Made by a program: the position numbers and the translations under genes. A DNA stretch of 64,000 nucleotides from Hymenobacter sp. DG25B (GTDB taxonomy: Bacteria > Bacteroidota > Bacteroidia > Cytophagales > Hymenobacteraceae). Shown here one piece after another: positions 35,442 to 44,646 of the stretch. The notes under the pieces were generated by a model. That model saw only the letters and a program-made list of their open reading frames with translations, did no database searches and was not told where the DNA came from. Within the stretch, counting starts at the first letter, position 1. Each line of letters opens with the position of its first letter. Location of the stretch: positions 620,001-684,000 of the forward strand of contig NZ_CP010054.1 of NCBI RefSeq assembly GCF_000801315.1, in the 5' to 3' direction.

Positions 35442-37223
35442 CTATAGTTTCTCTTCCAGCCACATAAAGCCGGCCGCCACCACAAAAAGAATAAAGAACC
35501 ACCAGCGGGGCCAGGTCACTTCCCGGGCATAAACATTGGGCTCGTGGCCCGGCTGCAGCGTTGGTTGAGCGGCCACCCTTTGCTGCCATGCCAGGCGTTG
35601 TGGGCCCTGCCAAACGGAATCGGGGTACACATACAGCCAGTGCGGCAGTTGTCGGGTTAGCTGCACCTGATGCCACCCCGCAGTAGCGGGCCAGTACGAG
35701 GCAGTGCTCCATTCCGGCAGGCGTGGGTCCTGCTGCAGGGCCAGCGGCGCCGTAGCCCCATCAGGACCGCGCACCTCCGGCGAGGCGGCCGGAAAACCAG
35801 CCGCGGACAGCTGCAGTGTAAGCGGCTGGTTAGGGCGCGGCCAGTACTGCTCTGATTGCCAGGAATTTGCTGCCGACTGCGGGCGGGCGGCTGCCGTCAG
35901 CAGCAGGCTCCAGTACGCATCGTAAACGGCGGTAGTATTTTGCAGCAGCCAGCTGAAGGTTTCCGGCACGGTAGATACTACCACCTGTCCCATACCCACC
36001 CGGTGGCGCGCCGCCACCGCCCGTTGCTGCTGATCTGAAACCAGAAGATACGAGCTGACCGGAAGCTGTAGCGTAGCGGCAACGGCTGCTGTGGGCTTCC
36101 CCGCCGGCATGGCCGGCCAGCGCAACGCGCGGGGCTGCGTAGCCGCCGTGGGCCGCACCGTGAAGCCCGCCCGCCCGGGCGTTGCATTAGGCAGCTGACG
36201 GCCTTCTGCCAGCACTATCAATCCCAAGCCCTGTTGCTGCACCGCCGCCCGCAAAGTGCTTATTTCCGCCGCCGAAAGCGTGGATAGAATACCGGCATCT
36301 GCCACTACCACGTCGTAGCGCGCAAGCAGCGGGTTGGTGAGCGAAGCCAGCGCGTGGGCCGTCTGATTCACCAGCTCCGTCTGCACAATGTTGCGGCTCA
36401 CGCCTACCCGCAGACCCACCGCGTGCTGCCGCGCCGCCAAATGGTTTTTCAGGAACTTGAATTCAAACGAAGGGGCACTACTGAGCAGTAGCACCCGCAG
36501 TGGCTGCGCGGGCAGCACTTCCACCGGCAGGGGCTCCACGGCTAATATGGTCTTATTTTGCCGCAGCACCAGCTCAAATACGACCGGCCCGGTAGTGCGG
36601 GGTGTCATCTGTAGGCGGAAGGCCGTGGTGCCCGGGTTTAAACGCACGGAATCCTGGGCGGTGCCCGCCACCCGCAGAACTACCCAAGAGGAAGCCGCCG
36701 ATTTAGCCAGACTTCCTTCCACCCAAAAAGGCTGGCCCGCAGTCAGCTGATGGGGCCAGTTAGCCGTCTGGATGCCGGGAAGCACAGCCGGCGCATGAAT
36801 AACCAGCCGGCTGGCCGGCAGCGCGTCCGCTTCGGCGGGGGGCAGGCCATTTCCCAGAATATGCAGGCGGTGCAAGGGCGGTTGCCGTTCCAGCAGGGCT
36901 GCTACCTGCCGCACTGCGGGCGTATCGCCGGAGGCCGTCCCGTATTGATAGACCGGCGTGGCGGGCCCCAGCGTTTGAAGCAGCTGCCGGAGCGAATCGG
37001 GTTGGTAGCCGGGGGTGAGCAGGATGGCCGTGCCGGCCGCCTGCCGAACGGTATGCGTGGGCGGCTGCGCCATAGCCCAGAGGCCGGCGCAGGCCAGCCA
37101 GCCAGCTACGATACGCCCCGCCAGCCAGTGCCGGTTAGCACGGCGTATGGCGGCCACCGTCAGGCCCAGGGCCAGGAGCACACAAAAGGCAAGGAGTACC
37201 AGCGTAGGGAGAGAGAAAGTCAT
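35442..37223 (-). CDS. Large membrane-anchored protein of the MoxR/Bat operon
   Basis: A 593-aa protein with two N-terminal helices (TLVLLAFCVLLALGLTVAAI and LAGRIVAGWLACAGLWAM) and one at the C-terminus (WWFFILFVVAAGFMWLEEKL); the large middle part would be periplasmic. It contains a flavodoxin/amidotransferase-like region (LRVLLLSSAPSFEFKFLKNHL ... RYDVVVADAGILSTLSAAE), a pattern seen in Bat-operon membrane proteins of Bacteroidota. It is the last gene, 4 bp after the DUF4175-like gene, so translation is probably coupled. Its role in the MoxR system is unknown. Confidence 0.7.
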   Translation of the reverse strand: MTFSLPTLVLLAFCVLLALGLTVAAIRRANRHWLAGRIVAGWLACAGLWAMAQPPTHTVRQAAGTAILLTPGYQPDSLRQLLQTLGPATPVYQYGTASGDTPAVRQVAALLERQPPLHRLHILGNGLPPAEADALPASRLVIHAPAVLPGIQTANWPHQLTAGQPFWVEGSLAKSAASSWVVLRVAGTAQDSVRLNPGTTAFRLQMTPRTTGPVVFELVLRQNKTILAVEPLPVEVLPAQPLRVLLLSSAPSFEFKFLKNHLAARQHAVGLRVGVSRNIVQTELVNQTAHALASLTNPLLARYDVVVADAGILSTLSAAEISTLRAAVQQQGLGLIVLAEGRQLPNATPGRAGFTVRPTAATQPRALRWPAMPAGKPTAAVAATLQLPVSSYLLVSDQQQRAVAARHRVGMGQVVVSTVPETFSWLLQNTTAVYDAYWSLLLTAAARPQSAANSWQSEQYWPRPNQPLTLQLSAAGFPAASPEVRGPDGATAPLALQQDPRLPEWSTASYWPATAGWHQVQLTRQLPHWLYVYPDSVWQGPQRLAWQQRVAAQPTLQPGHEPNVYAREVTWPRWWFFILFVVAAGFMWLEEKL

Positions 37224-37227
37224 ACGG

Positions 37228-39450
37228 CTAGCGAAGCTCCTGGAAATAACGTTGGGAAAGCCGGCCGGGGCCGGGCTGCCGCACGGGGGCCGGGCGGGCA
37301 GCGGGCAGCAGGCGCAGCAGGGCGCGCTCTATCACCGGCAGGCAGCTGCGGCAGGGCGGCTGTTTGGCCCGTAGCCGGCCCGTAAGGGTGCGTAGCTCCC
37401 GTAAGGCCCCCAGATAAGTGCCGGGCTGATTCAGCGCTTTCTGGGCTAGCGCCTGCCCAGCCTGCTCCAGCACCAGCGCATCGGTAGCGGCAGGAGCAGC
37501 CCCCTGCTGCAGGCGCTGCACAATAGCCAGGGCCGCCTGGGCGGGTTTCTGAGGCGAGGTCGGGGCGGGCACGTTCCGCTGTATGGCCACGCCCGAAGCA
37601 TTGCCCAGTTCCCCCGTCAGGCGCAGGGTGGCTTCGGGAAAAACCGGGGGCTCAAAGCCTGATTTTTTTACGTAGGCGCGGGTTTGCTGCTGCACTTGCT
37701 TGAGAAGGCGCAGGGCTTTGTATTCGAAGGGAAGTGCGGCGGCGGGCTGACCCGTGCGCAACCGCAGCTCGGCTTCCCACATCTGACTGAGCACAATACT
37801 GAGCTTGGCTTTCACGGCGGGCTCCAGAAAATCAGCCGTTTCCGCATCATCGTGAGCGTGCACGTAGGGCTCCATCAGGCGGGCTGCGTCGCCGGCGGCG
37901 TCCGAGGTAGCCGGGGCCGCGTGCTCATCGTGGTGCCCGTGCTCCTCCGCCCCTTCATGCTTTTCCGCCGACCCGGCAGAGTCTGCCTGCACGGGAGCAT
38001 CACCAATGCTTTCCGAGAATTCCTCGCCCATAAACTGGCCGTAGCGCAGCCGTAGTACTTTCTGGTCGTAGCCGATGGTGTTGGAGCGCTCCAGCAGGGT
38101 AGCTTGGGGTAGGCCGCGTTTTTCGGACAGCAGCTTTTCGGTATCAATGATGATTTGCCGCTGGCTCCGGAAATAGGCGGGCACCATGTTTACGCCCAGG
38201 GCCATATCGGTGCCGGAGTCGTCTACGGTGGTGTCTTCCCACTGCACCAGGTAGCTATCGGAGCGGGCAGTGCGCTGGTGGTTGTCCCAGGTCTGCACGT
38301 AGAAATACACTTCGTCGCCGTAGGTGAGGCCCAGCTGGGGCAGACGGAGCAGGTGCGCCAGGGTGGCTTGGGCCGGCTGGCCGCGCAGGCCGCCGCTCAG
38401 CTCCGTGGCTACTTCCCTAAACTTCACCGCCTCGCCCTGGCCCTGGGCTACGGTGGCCACCAGGCGGGCCCGGGTCAGGCCGTAATCATCCTGCAGCAGC
38501 ACGCGCACCGGCACCTGCGGCTTCATGCCAAATTCTACCAGAGTATACGGCTTTGGCGTCTGAATGCGCACCGTAGGGGCCTGGTCGGGCTGTACGTTGA
38601 TGGCGTAGTCATCGGAGTTCTGCCCCGCAAAGCGCAGGTGATAGAGCACCGATGAGGTAAGCGTAGCCTGCGCGGTGAAGGTATTAGCCTGTCCGGCTAC
38701 AGGGCGGAAAGGGAGGGTTTGCTTGCCCAGAATAAGTTGGGGCGGCTGCTTGGCGGCCCGGCTCACGCGCACGGTCCAGCGTACCAAAGACCCTTCCGGG
38801 CAGCGGAAGGATGGCTGCGAGGCCGCCGAAGTAGCTTGCCGGGTGTAGGCGGGTGGACTAATCAGGATGCGGGTATCCAGCAGGCGCGGGGCCGTGGGCT
38901 GGCCCGCGGCCGCAGGGCTTTCCGGAAACCGAATGGCCAAGGCCGGCGCCGCCTCAGAACGAATGGAAGAAGTTGATTTCCACAACGACAACCCTCCAGC
39001 CATCAGCAACAGACCCGCGGTGAGAAGTATAGTAGGGCGCCAGGCCACGGGCAGCAATGGCAGCTGGTCAGCAGAAAGTACGGCGAGACGGTTGATGACG
39101 TGCTGCTGCTGCAGGCTTTCCAGCAAGCTCAACTCATCAGGCTGACGCAGCAGCAAACCAGCGCTGTCCTCCAACTCTGGATAAAGGCGGTTGAGCTGGC
39201 GGGCAGTATGGGCTAAATCAGGCTGCCAAAGCCGGAACAAATACCACAACAATAAGGTGAGCCCCGAGAGGCCCAGAACCAGAGTGGGAGTATGCCAGTT
39301 GGTGCCGCGCTGCCAGACTACGCCCAATACCAGCAGCCCTGCCAGCGCAGGAAGGAGTACCTGCACGGTTAGCAGCCGGGCCCTTTGGTGGGCTACCCGC
39401 TGTAGTAGTGGATGCGGTGTTGCCAATATTTGGTTTTCCGTTACCCTCAT
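37228..39450 (-). CDS. DUF4175-like membrane protein
   Basis: A 740-aa protein with two N-terminal helices (LLTVQVLLPALAGLLVLGVVW, then LVLGLSGLTLLLWYLFRL) and a third near 145-165 (ILLTAGLLLMAGGLSLW). A long mixed region follows with TYGDEVYFYVQTWDNHQRTARSDSYLV, typical of DUF4175 proteins, and a His/Glu-rich patch (EKHEGAEEHGHHDEHAAP) that could bind metal. It overlaps the BatA-like gene by 4 bp (ATGA-type). DUF4175 proteins regularly accompany MoxR/DUF58 genes; the function is not known. Confidence 0.75.
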   Translation of the reverse strand: MRVTENQILATPHPLLQRVAHQRARLLTVQVLLPALAGLLVLGVVWQRGTNWHTPTLVLGLSGLTLLLWYLFRLWQPDLAHTARQLNRLYPELEDSAGLLLRQPDELSLLESLQQQHVINRLAVLSADQLPLLPVAWRPTILLTAGLLLMAGGLSLWKSTSSIRSEAAPALAIRFPESPAAAGQPTAPRLLDTRILISPPAYTRQATSAASQPSFRCPEGSLVRWTVRVSRAAKQPPQLILGKQTLPFRPVAGQANTFTAQATLTSSVLYHLRFAGQNSDDYAINVQPDQAPTVRIQTPKPYTLVEFGMKPQVPVRVLLQDDYGLTRARLVATVAQGQGEAVKFREVATELSGGLRGQPAQATLAHLLRLPQLGLTYGDEVYFYVQTWDNHQRTARSDSYLVQWEDTTVDDSGTDMALGVNMVPAYFRSQRQIIIDTEKLLSEKRGLPQATLLERSNTIGYDQKVLRLRYGQFMGEEFSESIGDAPVQADSAGSAEKHEGAEEHGHHDEHAAPATSDAAGDAARLMEPYVHAHDDAETADFLEPAVKAKLSIVLSQMWEAELRLRTGQPAAALPFEYKALRLLKQVQQQTRAYVKKSGFEPPVFPEATLRLTGELGNASGVAIQRNVPAPTSPQKPAQAALAIVQRLQQGAAPAATDALVLEQAGQALAQKALNQPGTYLGALRELRTLTGRLRAKQPPCRSCLPVIERALLRLLPAARPAPVRQPGPGRLSQRYFQELR

Positions 39451-40979
39451 ACGGCAGATGCCTTTACAGCCGATAAACGAGCCTGCCGGGATGCTACCAG
39501 ACGCTCAATAGCCCATACAATTCCCGCTGCCAGTATCCACCAAACCCGCAAATCAAGTGCCACCGGACTTTTAGCCATAACGGGCTGCGCTGAAGGTGGC
39601 GTATCTGCAAAACGCTGTAGAGGGGCAGCTGGTAGCGCGCGGTAATCGTGTGCGGGCAGCAGCGTTGGGTTAGGAGAGAGCAGCGGCAGAAGCAGGGCCG
39701 GAAGCTCCGCCGTTTCACCCAGCTCACTCCAGCCTGCCTGCAAGCGGGTGTGCAGCTGATAGTATCCGCCTTTTTGAGCCGGCGTATAAGAAAGCAGCGG
39801 CCGGCCGGTGGCATCAGCCCACAAGGCCAATGAGCCGTCTGGGGCTGCTGCCTCGCCTCGCCGCTGAATGCTAACCACCGGGCCTTCCGGAAAAGGAGCA
39901 AAATGAGTAGTTGCCACTTTGCCCGGGCCGGCGGCTACCTGCCAGATATGTAGGCCGGTAGCCATGCGCGCTTGCAGTTGGGCCGGCAGCGGCTCATCCG
40001 TCAGCCAGAATACCCAATCCAGCGGCTTGGCTGGCGGGGGCACATCAGCGGAAACTGTTAGCTGCAGAGGCATGGCCACGCCCAGGGCCGCAGCCCGTAG
40101 CGCGGCGCGCATGTGCCGGGCTTCTTCGGTGTAGGAGGGCGCGGCTCGTACCCACACGTGCCAGGCATCCGTCCGGACGGGAATGGTATCGGTGGCGGAA
40201 ACCAGCAGGGCGCGGTCAGCAGAAGCCTGATATTGCCAGTTGCCTAGGCCCGGCACGGCAATGGGCTGGGAAGATACCGGCCGCGTGATGGTGCGAAAGG
40301 TGGTGCGGTTTTCCGCGCTGCGGCCCAACAACAGGGTAAGAGTAGTAGGGGAGGGACGGAAAGCCGCCTGCACCCAGGTAACAGAGTCATCCAGGGGAAC
40401 GGCCGTCCAGGCCAGGCGCCGGGGCAGAGCGGGACGGCCGCCCTGAAAATTCCGGAGCCGCACGGAAGTAAATGCCCACAGGCGGCCCTGGGGAAAGGAA
40501 TCGGTGGCCTGCTGCAGACGTGCCCACAGGTTGTCTACGGGTTGTGGTTTTCGGCTGGCCGGATACGCCGAGTCCGGCCGCAGCCAGGCGGCAGCGGGCA
40601 CCAGGGGAAAGCCGCGCTGCAGCAGCCGCAACGAATGCCCCTGGCGGCGGAGCGAATCTATCTGTGGCCGCACCGCCTCCACGCCACGGGAGGTTAGTAG
40701 CTCCGGGCTGATGAGTACGGGGCCCCGCTGCGGCCGGGCCGGGCGCTGCCAAACGGGCCCGGCCAGCGCCAGCAACGCCAGCACGGCCACGCGCAGCAGA
40801 AACAACAGCAGCTGTTCCGGACTGAGCTTGCGCAACCGCCGGTTGGCCCCGGCTTCCAGCCACCGCAAACTACCCACCTGCACGGTGCGGCCGGGCCGCC
40901 GGTTCCACAAATAAATGGCCAGGGGAACCACCAGGGCACCCAAAGCCAGTAATGCGGAAGGAGAAAGCAGCTTAAACAA
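39447..40979 (-). CDS. BatA-like membrane protein
   Basis: A 510-aa protein that opens with the aerotolerance (Bat) N-terminal domain: FKLLSPSALLALGALVVPLAIYLWNRRPG, then LSPEQLLLFLLRVAVLALLALAGPVWQRP. The soluble middle part resembles a degenerate von Willebrand A fold without the MIDAS metal site, and a C-terminal helix ends it (RVWWILAAGIVWAIERLV). The start is TTG at 40979. Bat proteins work with MoxR ATPases and DUF58 proteins in envelope or stress functions in Bacteroidota, though the biochemical role is open. Confidence 0.82.
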   Translation of the reverse strand: MFKLLSPSALLALGALVVPLAIYLWNRRPGRTVQVGSLRWLEAGANRRLRKLSPEQLLLFLLRVAVLALLALAGPVWQRPARPQRGPVLISPELLTSRGVEAVRPQIDSLRRQGHSLRLLQRGFPLVPAAAWLRPDSAYPASRKPQPVDNLWARLQQATDSFPQGRLWAFTSVRLRNFQGGRPALPRRLAWTAVPLDDSVTWVQAAFRPSPTTLTLLLGRSAENRTTFRTITRPVSSQPIAVPGLGNWQYQASADRALLVSATDTIPVRTDAWHVWVRAAPSYTEEARHMRAALRAAALGVAMPLQLTVSADVPPPAKPLDWVFWLTDEPLPAQLQARMATGLHIWQVAAGPGKVATTHFAPFPEGPVVSIQRRGEAAAPDGSLALWADATGRPLLSYTPAQKGGYYQLHTRLQAGWSELGETAELPALLLPLLSPNPTLLPAHDYRALPAAPLQRFADTPPSAQPVMAKSPVALDLRVWWILAAGIVWAIERLVASRQARLSAVKASAV

Positions 40980-41008
40980 AGAGGAGAAAGTATGCGGGTG
41001 AAAAATAG

Positions 41009-41887
41009 TTAGCGCAGCAAAAACCGGCGGCGGTGCAGAAACTCGCGCATGGCACGGGTCAGCGGTTCGTTGGTAGTCAGCAGGTGATAATCGAAGCCCT
41101 GGCGGCGGGCGTTGGAGGCCGTGTCGCGCAGCCAGGCGGTCAGGTTCTGCTGCCAGGTGGTGCGCTGCTGGTCGGCATCCAGCTGAAGGGTGCGGCCGGT
41201 TTCGAGGTCCTCCATGGTCAGGGAGCCGCGGAAAGTAAAGTGCTGCTCGTTGTGGGCCAGCAGGTGCAAAAGCAAAACCTCGCCGGTGGCGGCGCGCAGG
41301 CGAACCAGCAGGTCCATGATTTCTCCTTCGGCCTCATATAAGTCGCTGACGCAGATGGTCAGGCTGCGGCGGCGCGTGGCGGCCAAAGATGCCAGGGCCG
41401 GGGGCTCGGGAAACTGGCCCTGGGCCGTGGTTTGTTCCAGAGCGTGAAAAATGCGCGCCAGCTGCCGGGTATCGTTGCGGGCCGGAATGTGCTGCAGCCC
41501 GGCCGGGTGCAGAATGGTCAGGGCCACGGCGTCGCCCTGCTGCTGGGCCAGGTAAGCCAGGGCAGCCAGCACCAGCCGGGCGTAATCCAGCTTGGTCAGG
41601 CCGTTATCGTCGCGGTGGTTCATGCTGGCGGTGGCATCCAGCAGCAGGTGCACCGTAAGGCTGGCTTCCACTTCCGACTCGCGGATGTAGTAACGGTCGG
41701 AGCGGGCGGCCAGGCGCCAGTCCAGGCGGCGCAGGTCGTCGCCGGGCTGGTAGGGGCGGTACTGACTGAACTCCAGCCCCGAGCCGCGCTGCCGGCTTTC
41801 ATGCTGCCCGTGCATAAACTCCTCCGCGGCCTGCCGGGCAGCCAGCGGCAGGTTTTTCAGCGCATGCAGGAGTTCGGGGGAAAGCAT
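41009..41887 (-). CDS. DUF58 protein (MoxR partner)
   Basis: A 292-aa DUF58 protein with the family core GSGLEFSQYRPYQPGDDLRRLDWRLAARSDRYYIRE followed by a von Willebrand A-like domain whose MIDAS-type DATASM is seen near 100 (LLLDATASMNHRDD). It has no membrane segment. DUF58 proteins are encoded beside MoxR AAA+ ATPases and are thought to be their substrates or adaptors. The gap to the upstream moxR gene (159 bp) is filled by hairpin repeat B copy 1, which may affect expression. Confidence 0.93.
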   Translation of the reverse strand: MLSPELLHALKNLPLAARQAAEEFMHGQHESRQRGSGLEFSQYRPYQPGDDLRRLDWRLAARSDRYYIRESEVEASLTVHLLLDATASMNHRDDNGLTKLDYARLVLAALAYLAQQQGDAVALTILHPAGLQHIPARNDTRQLARIFHALEQTTAQGQFPEPPALASLAATRRRSLTICVSDLYEAEGEIMDLLVRLRAATGEVLLLHLLAHNEQHFTFRGSLTMEDLETGRTLQLDADQQRTTWQQNLTAWLRDTASNARRQGFDYHLLTTNEPLTRAMREFLHRRRFLLR

Positions 41888-41936
41888 TTTAGGAATTGTG
41901 AGGGTGGATTATGAATGAGGAATTGGAGCGTTTTAG

Positions 41937-42038
41937 AACGTCATGTCGAGCATAGCCGAGACATCTCGCTAGTGTGGTAAATAGTTAGCATCCCAACGTC
42001 AGCACGCAAGATGTCTCGGCTACGCTCGACATGACGTT
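41937..42038. repeat. Hairpin repeat family B, copy 1
   Basis: An imperfect palindrome. Left arm AACGTCATGTCGAGCATAGC..GAGACATCT pairs with right arm AGATGTCTCGGCTACGCTCG..ATGACGTT. The loop (CGCTAGTGTGG...TTAGCATCCCAACGTC...) recurs in reverse complement in copy 2 at 43037-43152, so the two are dispersed copies, not chance hairpins. It sits in the moxR-DUF58 gap inside one operon. Confidence 0.9.
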
Positions 42039-42046
42039 CAACCGCA

Positions 42047-43024
42047 TTATAGCTTCACCGCTTTCAGCAGCTCCACCACCGCATCATCGGGCGTAATATT
42101 CTCGGCTTCGGCGTTGAAGTTCAGGAGTACGCGGTGGCGCAGCACAGCTGGGGCCAAGGTGTGCACATCATCCGGCGTAGCCGCAAACCGGCCCTGCAGC
42201 AGGGCCCGGGCCTTGGCGCACAGAATAAGCGCCTGCCCGGCCCGCGGCCCGGCGCCCCAGCGCCCATACTGCTGAATGAAAGGCACCGTGGAGGTAGCCG
42301 GCCGGGTAGCACGCACGAGGCGGTTGACAAAATCCAGCAGCTCCGGGCTCATGCTCACCTGCCGCACCAGCTCCTGCAGCTGCCGGATATCGGGGCCGCT
42401 GAGCACGGAATTTACCTCGGCCCGGTGGGTGCCGGTGGTGCCACTGAGCACTGCCAACTCCTCTTGCTCCGAAGGGTAGCCCATGCGGATGTAAAGCAGA
42501 AACCGGTCGAGCTGGGCTTCCGGCAGCGGGTAGGTGCCGCTTTGCTCAATGGGATTTTGGGTAGCCAGCAGGAAGAACGGCTTGGGCAGCGCGTGCTCCT
42601 GCCCGGCGTAGGTGACGTGGCCTTCCTGCATGGCTTCCAGCAGCGCCGCCTGGGTTTTGGGCGGTGTGCGGTTGATTTCATCGGCCAAAACCAGGCTGGC
42701 GAAAATGGGGCCTTCGTTGAATTTGAAGGACCGGTGCCCGGTGCCGTGGTCCTCTTCCAGTACCTCCGTGCCCAGGATATCGGTGGGCATCAGATCCGGG
42801 GTAAACTGGATGCGGCGGAAGGGCAGATCCGTAGCGGCGGCCAGGGTACGCACCAGCAGCGTTTTGGCCAGGCCCGGCACACCTTCCAGCAGCGCGTGCC
42901 CGCCGGCCAGCAGGGCTACCAGCACTTCGTCCAGCACCTGTTGCTGGCCCACAATAACCTTTCCGATTTCCTGACGGAGCGGATTGAGTTTGGCAAGCAG
43001 CTGGCGGAGTTCTTGTTCAGTCAT
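42047..43024 (-). CDS. MoxR-type AAA+ ATPase
   Basis: A 325-aa AAA+ ATPase of the MoxR family: Walker A GVPGLAKT (48-55), Walker B LVLADEINRTPPKTQAALLEAMQE near 110, sensor 1 LATQNPIEQSGTYPLPEAQLDRF. MoxR proteins act as chaperone-like remodelers on DUF58/VWA partners. The neighbours DUF4159, DUF58, BatA-like and DUF4175-like fit the classical Bacteroidota MoxR operon. Family B repeats flank the gene on both sides. Confidence 0.95.
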   Translation of the reverse strand: MTEQELRQLLAKLNPLRQEIGKVIVGQQQVLDEVLVALLAGGHALLEGVPGLAKTLLVRTLAAATDLPFRRIQFTPDLMPTDILGTEVLEEDHGTGHRSFKFNEGPIFASLVLADEINRTPPKTQAALLEAMQEGHVTYAGQEHALPKPFFLLATQNPIEQSGTYPLPEAQLDRFLLYIRMGYPSEQEELAVLSGTTGTHRAEVNSVLSGPDIRQLQELVRQVSMSPELLDFVNRLVRATRPATSTVPFIQQYGRWGAGPRAGQALILCAKARALLQGRFAATPDDVHTLAPAVLRHRVLLNFNAEAENITPDDAVVELLKAVKL

Positions 43025-43036
43025 TTATGTATTATT

Positions 43037-43152
43037 TGTCATATCGAGCACAGTCGAGACTTCTCGCATGCTGACGTTGTGATGCTAACTAATTCCCATA
43101 CTAGCGAGATGTCTCGTTACTCTGCTTGATGCGCAGAATGCTCGACATGACG
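43037..43152. repeat. Hairpin repeat family B, copy 2
   Basis: Reverse-orientation relative of 41937-42038. The shared loop reads CATGCTGACGTTGTGATGCTAAC..., the reverse complement of copy 1 with few changes. Its right arm is interrupted by extra bases (GTTACTCTGCTTGATGCGCAG) between GAGATGTCTC and GCTCGACATGACGA. It separates the DUF4159 gene from moxR. Confidence 0.88.
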
Positions 43153-43157
43153 AGCAA

Positions 43158-43781
43158 TTACACGGTTAAAGCATACAGCAGAATATTGACCCCAAACTTG
43201 GTGTTGTCTTCGGCCAGGAAGCGCTTGTTGCGGAAGTCGTAGTCCCACTCGCAGCCATAGTCTTTGTTGGAGTAGAGCACGCCCAGGCGGCCGTTTATTT
43301 CGATGCCTTTCAGGTAGTCGTGCACCAGGTCGTCGCCCCAGCCATTGAGCTCGAAAGCGGTAGGCGGCGGGCCTTCCTTGAACTTAAAAAACTGGAAGTA
43401 GAGCGGGTGCGTGTTCGGGATTTTGCGCAGCGCCCCAGCCCCGAAGCACTGGCGCATTTGCTCCTCAAAAGAGCGCGCAAACAGCCCGTCGATATCGTGG
43501 TTGCAGTCATCCACAAACACAAAACCACCGCCGCGCACATACTGCGTGAAGTTCTTTTTCTCCTGCTCCGAAAACTGCACCAGCCGGTGGCCGGAAAGGT
43601 AGCAGAACGGGTAGCGAAACAGCTCCTCAGAGTCCAGGGCCACTACTTTTTCCTTTGCGGCAATGGGCACTTTGGTGTACTCCACCAGGGAGTGCAGCAG
43701 GTTGGCGGGCATCCGTTCGTCCACGGCATCCCAGTCGCCGGAGTGGTAGCTGAGGCGTACGAAGGTGAACGGGGCGGGCAT
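43158..43781 (-). CDS. DUF4159 protein
   Basis: A 207-aa DUF4159 protein. Typical blocks: FVRLSYHSGDWDAVDERMPANLLHSL, LFRYPFCYLSGHRLVQFSEQE, then YVRGGGFVFVDDCNHDIDGLFARSF, and WGDDLVHDYLKGIEINGRLGVLYSNKDYGCEWDYDFRNKR. The fold is like a class I amidotransferase without the catalytic Cys. It is first in the MoxR operon. No signal peptide appears with the ATG at 43781; an upstream frame to 43895 overlaps the divergent promoter region and is not used. Confidence 0.9.
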   Translation of the reverse strand: MPAPFTFVRLSYHSGDWDAVDERMPANLLHSLVEYTKVPIAAKEKVVALDSEELFRYPFCYLSGHRLVQFSEQEKKNFTQYVRGGGFVFVDDCNHDIDGLFARSFEEQMRQCFGAGALRKIPNTHPLYFQFFKFKEGPPPTAFELNGWGDDLVHDYLKGIEINGRLGVLYSNKDYGCEWDYDFRNKRFLAEDNTKFGVNILLYALTV

Positions 43782-43951
43782 AGCGGGGCGAATACGTGCG
43801 GCAAAGACAACACCGAGCCCACAAAGGTGGCTTAGAGGCTTGGGCGAAAGTTGAAAAAAAGCGAAATAGCGCCGCAATCTGCTTCTGTGTGGCACGTTTA
43901 TGCCAGCACACCGTGGTTCTATTCTTCTGCCAAGTTACTTCCGCACCATTT

Positions 43952-43960
43952 TACCCTTTG
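43952..43960 (+). promoter_or_regulatory. Possible -7 box for the porin-like gene
   Basis: TACCCTTTG differs from TAnnTTTG by one inserted base and ends just 8 nt before the ATG at 43969, giving a very short leader. Low certainty. Confidence 0.35.
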
Positions 43961-43968
43961 CAACTGCT

Positions 43969-44598
43969 ATGAAAAAACTTATCCTGCTGCTGGCCGGCCT
44001 GTTGGTGGGCGGCGCGGCTTCCGCTCAAATAGGCCTGAAAGCGGGCCTGAATGCTGCCGTACTCGATGGGGAGCAAATCAGCCAGAAAACGGAGTACAAC
44101 TATACCTATCACGCCGGCCTGTTCTACACTTACAATCTGGTAGGCCCGCTCTCCATCCGGCCGGAGCTGCTCTACTCCCTGCAGGGGGCTGACTTTAAAG
44201 CCGCCCAGGAAGACTACGAAACCAAGCTGCACTATCTGAACCTGCCCATCCTGCTCGACCTCAAAATCAGCCGCCTGCACCTACAGGCCGGTCCGCAGTT
44301 TGGGGTGCTGCTCACGGCCAAACAGGCCGGTACCGTACTGGTCAGCTACGACCCCGCCACCCAGATGGAAACCTACGGCAGCGTAAGCCACCAGGTAAAC
44401 GACCAGTACAAAAAGCAGGATTTCAGCCTGTGCGTGGGCGCCGAGCTGGAAATTGCCAACGGCTTGCGTGCCGGCGGCCGCTTCAACGCCGGCCTTACCG
44501 ATGTTGCCGACTACAAAGACGTGCGCAGCCCCGACGATCCGCACCTCAAAAACCGCGTGGTGCAAGCCTACTTAGCATTTCAGCTGGGGGGCAAGTAG
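43969..44598 (+). CDS. PorT-like outer-membrane beta-barrel protein
   Basis: A 209-aa protein with signal peptide MKKLILLLAGLLVGGAASAQ. The mature part alternates amphipathic strands (GLKAGLNAAVL, YHAGLFYTYNLVGPLSIRPELLYSLQGA, LHYLNLPILLDLKI, LHLQAGPQFGVLL, SLCVGAELEIANGLRAGGRFNAGL) and ends AYLAFQLGGK. That is an eight-strand porin-family barrel common in Bacteroidota (PorT or OmpA-like membrane domain). The substrate is unknown. It is divergent from the DUF4159 gene and followed by hairpin repeat A copy 2. Confidence 0.88.
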   Translation: MKKLILLLAGLLVGGAASAQIGLKAGLNAAVLDGEQISQKTEYNYTYHAGLFYTYNLVGPLSIRPELLYSLQGADFKAAQEDYETKLHYLNLPILLDLKISRLHLQAGPQFGVLLTAKQAGTVLVSYDPATQMETYGSVSHQVNDQYKKQDFSLCVGAELEIANGLRAGGRFNAGLTDVADYKDVRSPDDPHLKNRVVQAYLAFQLGGK

Positions 44599-44646
44599 GA
44601 GGTAGTTATCAGCTCCAACCTAAAAGAGCTGTCCTTTTAAAATCTC

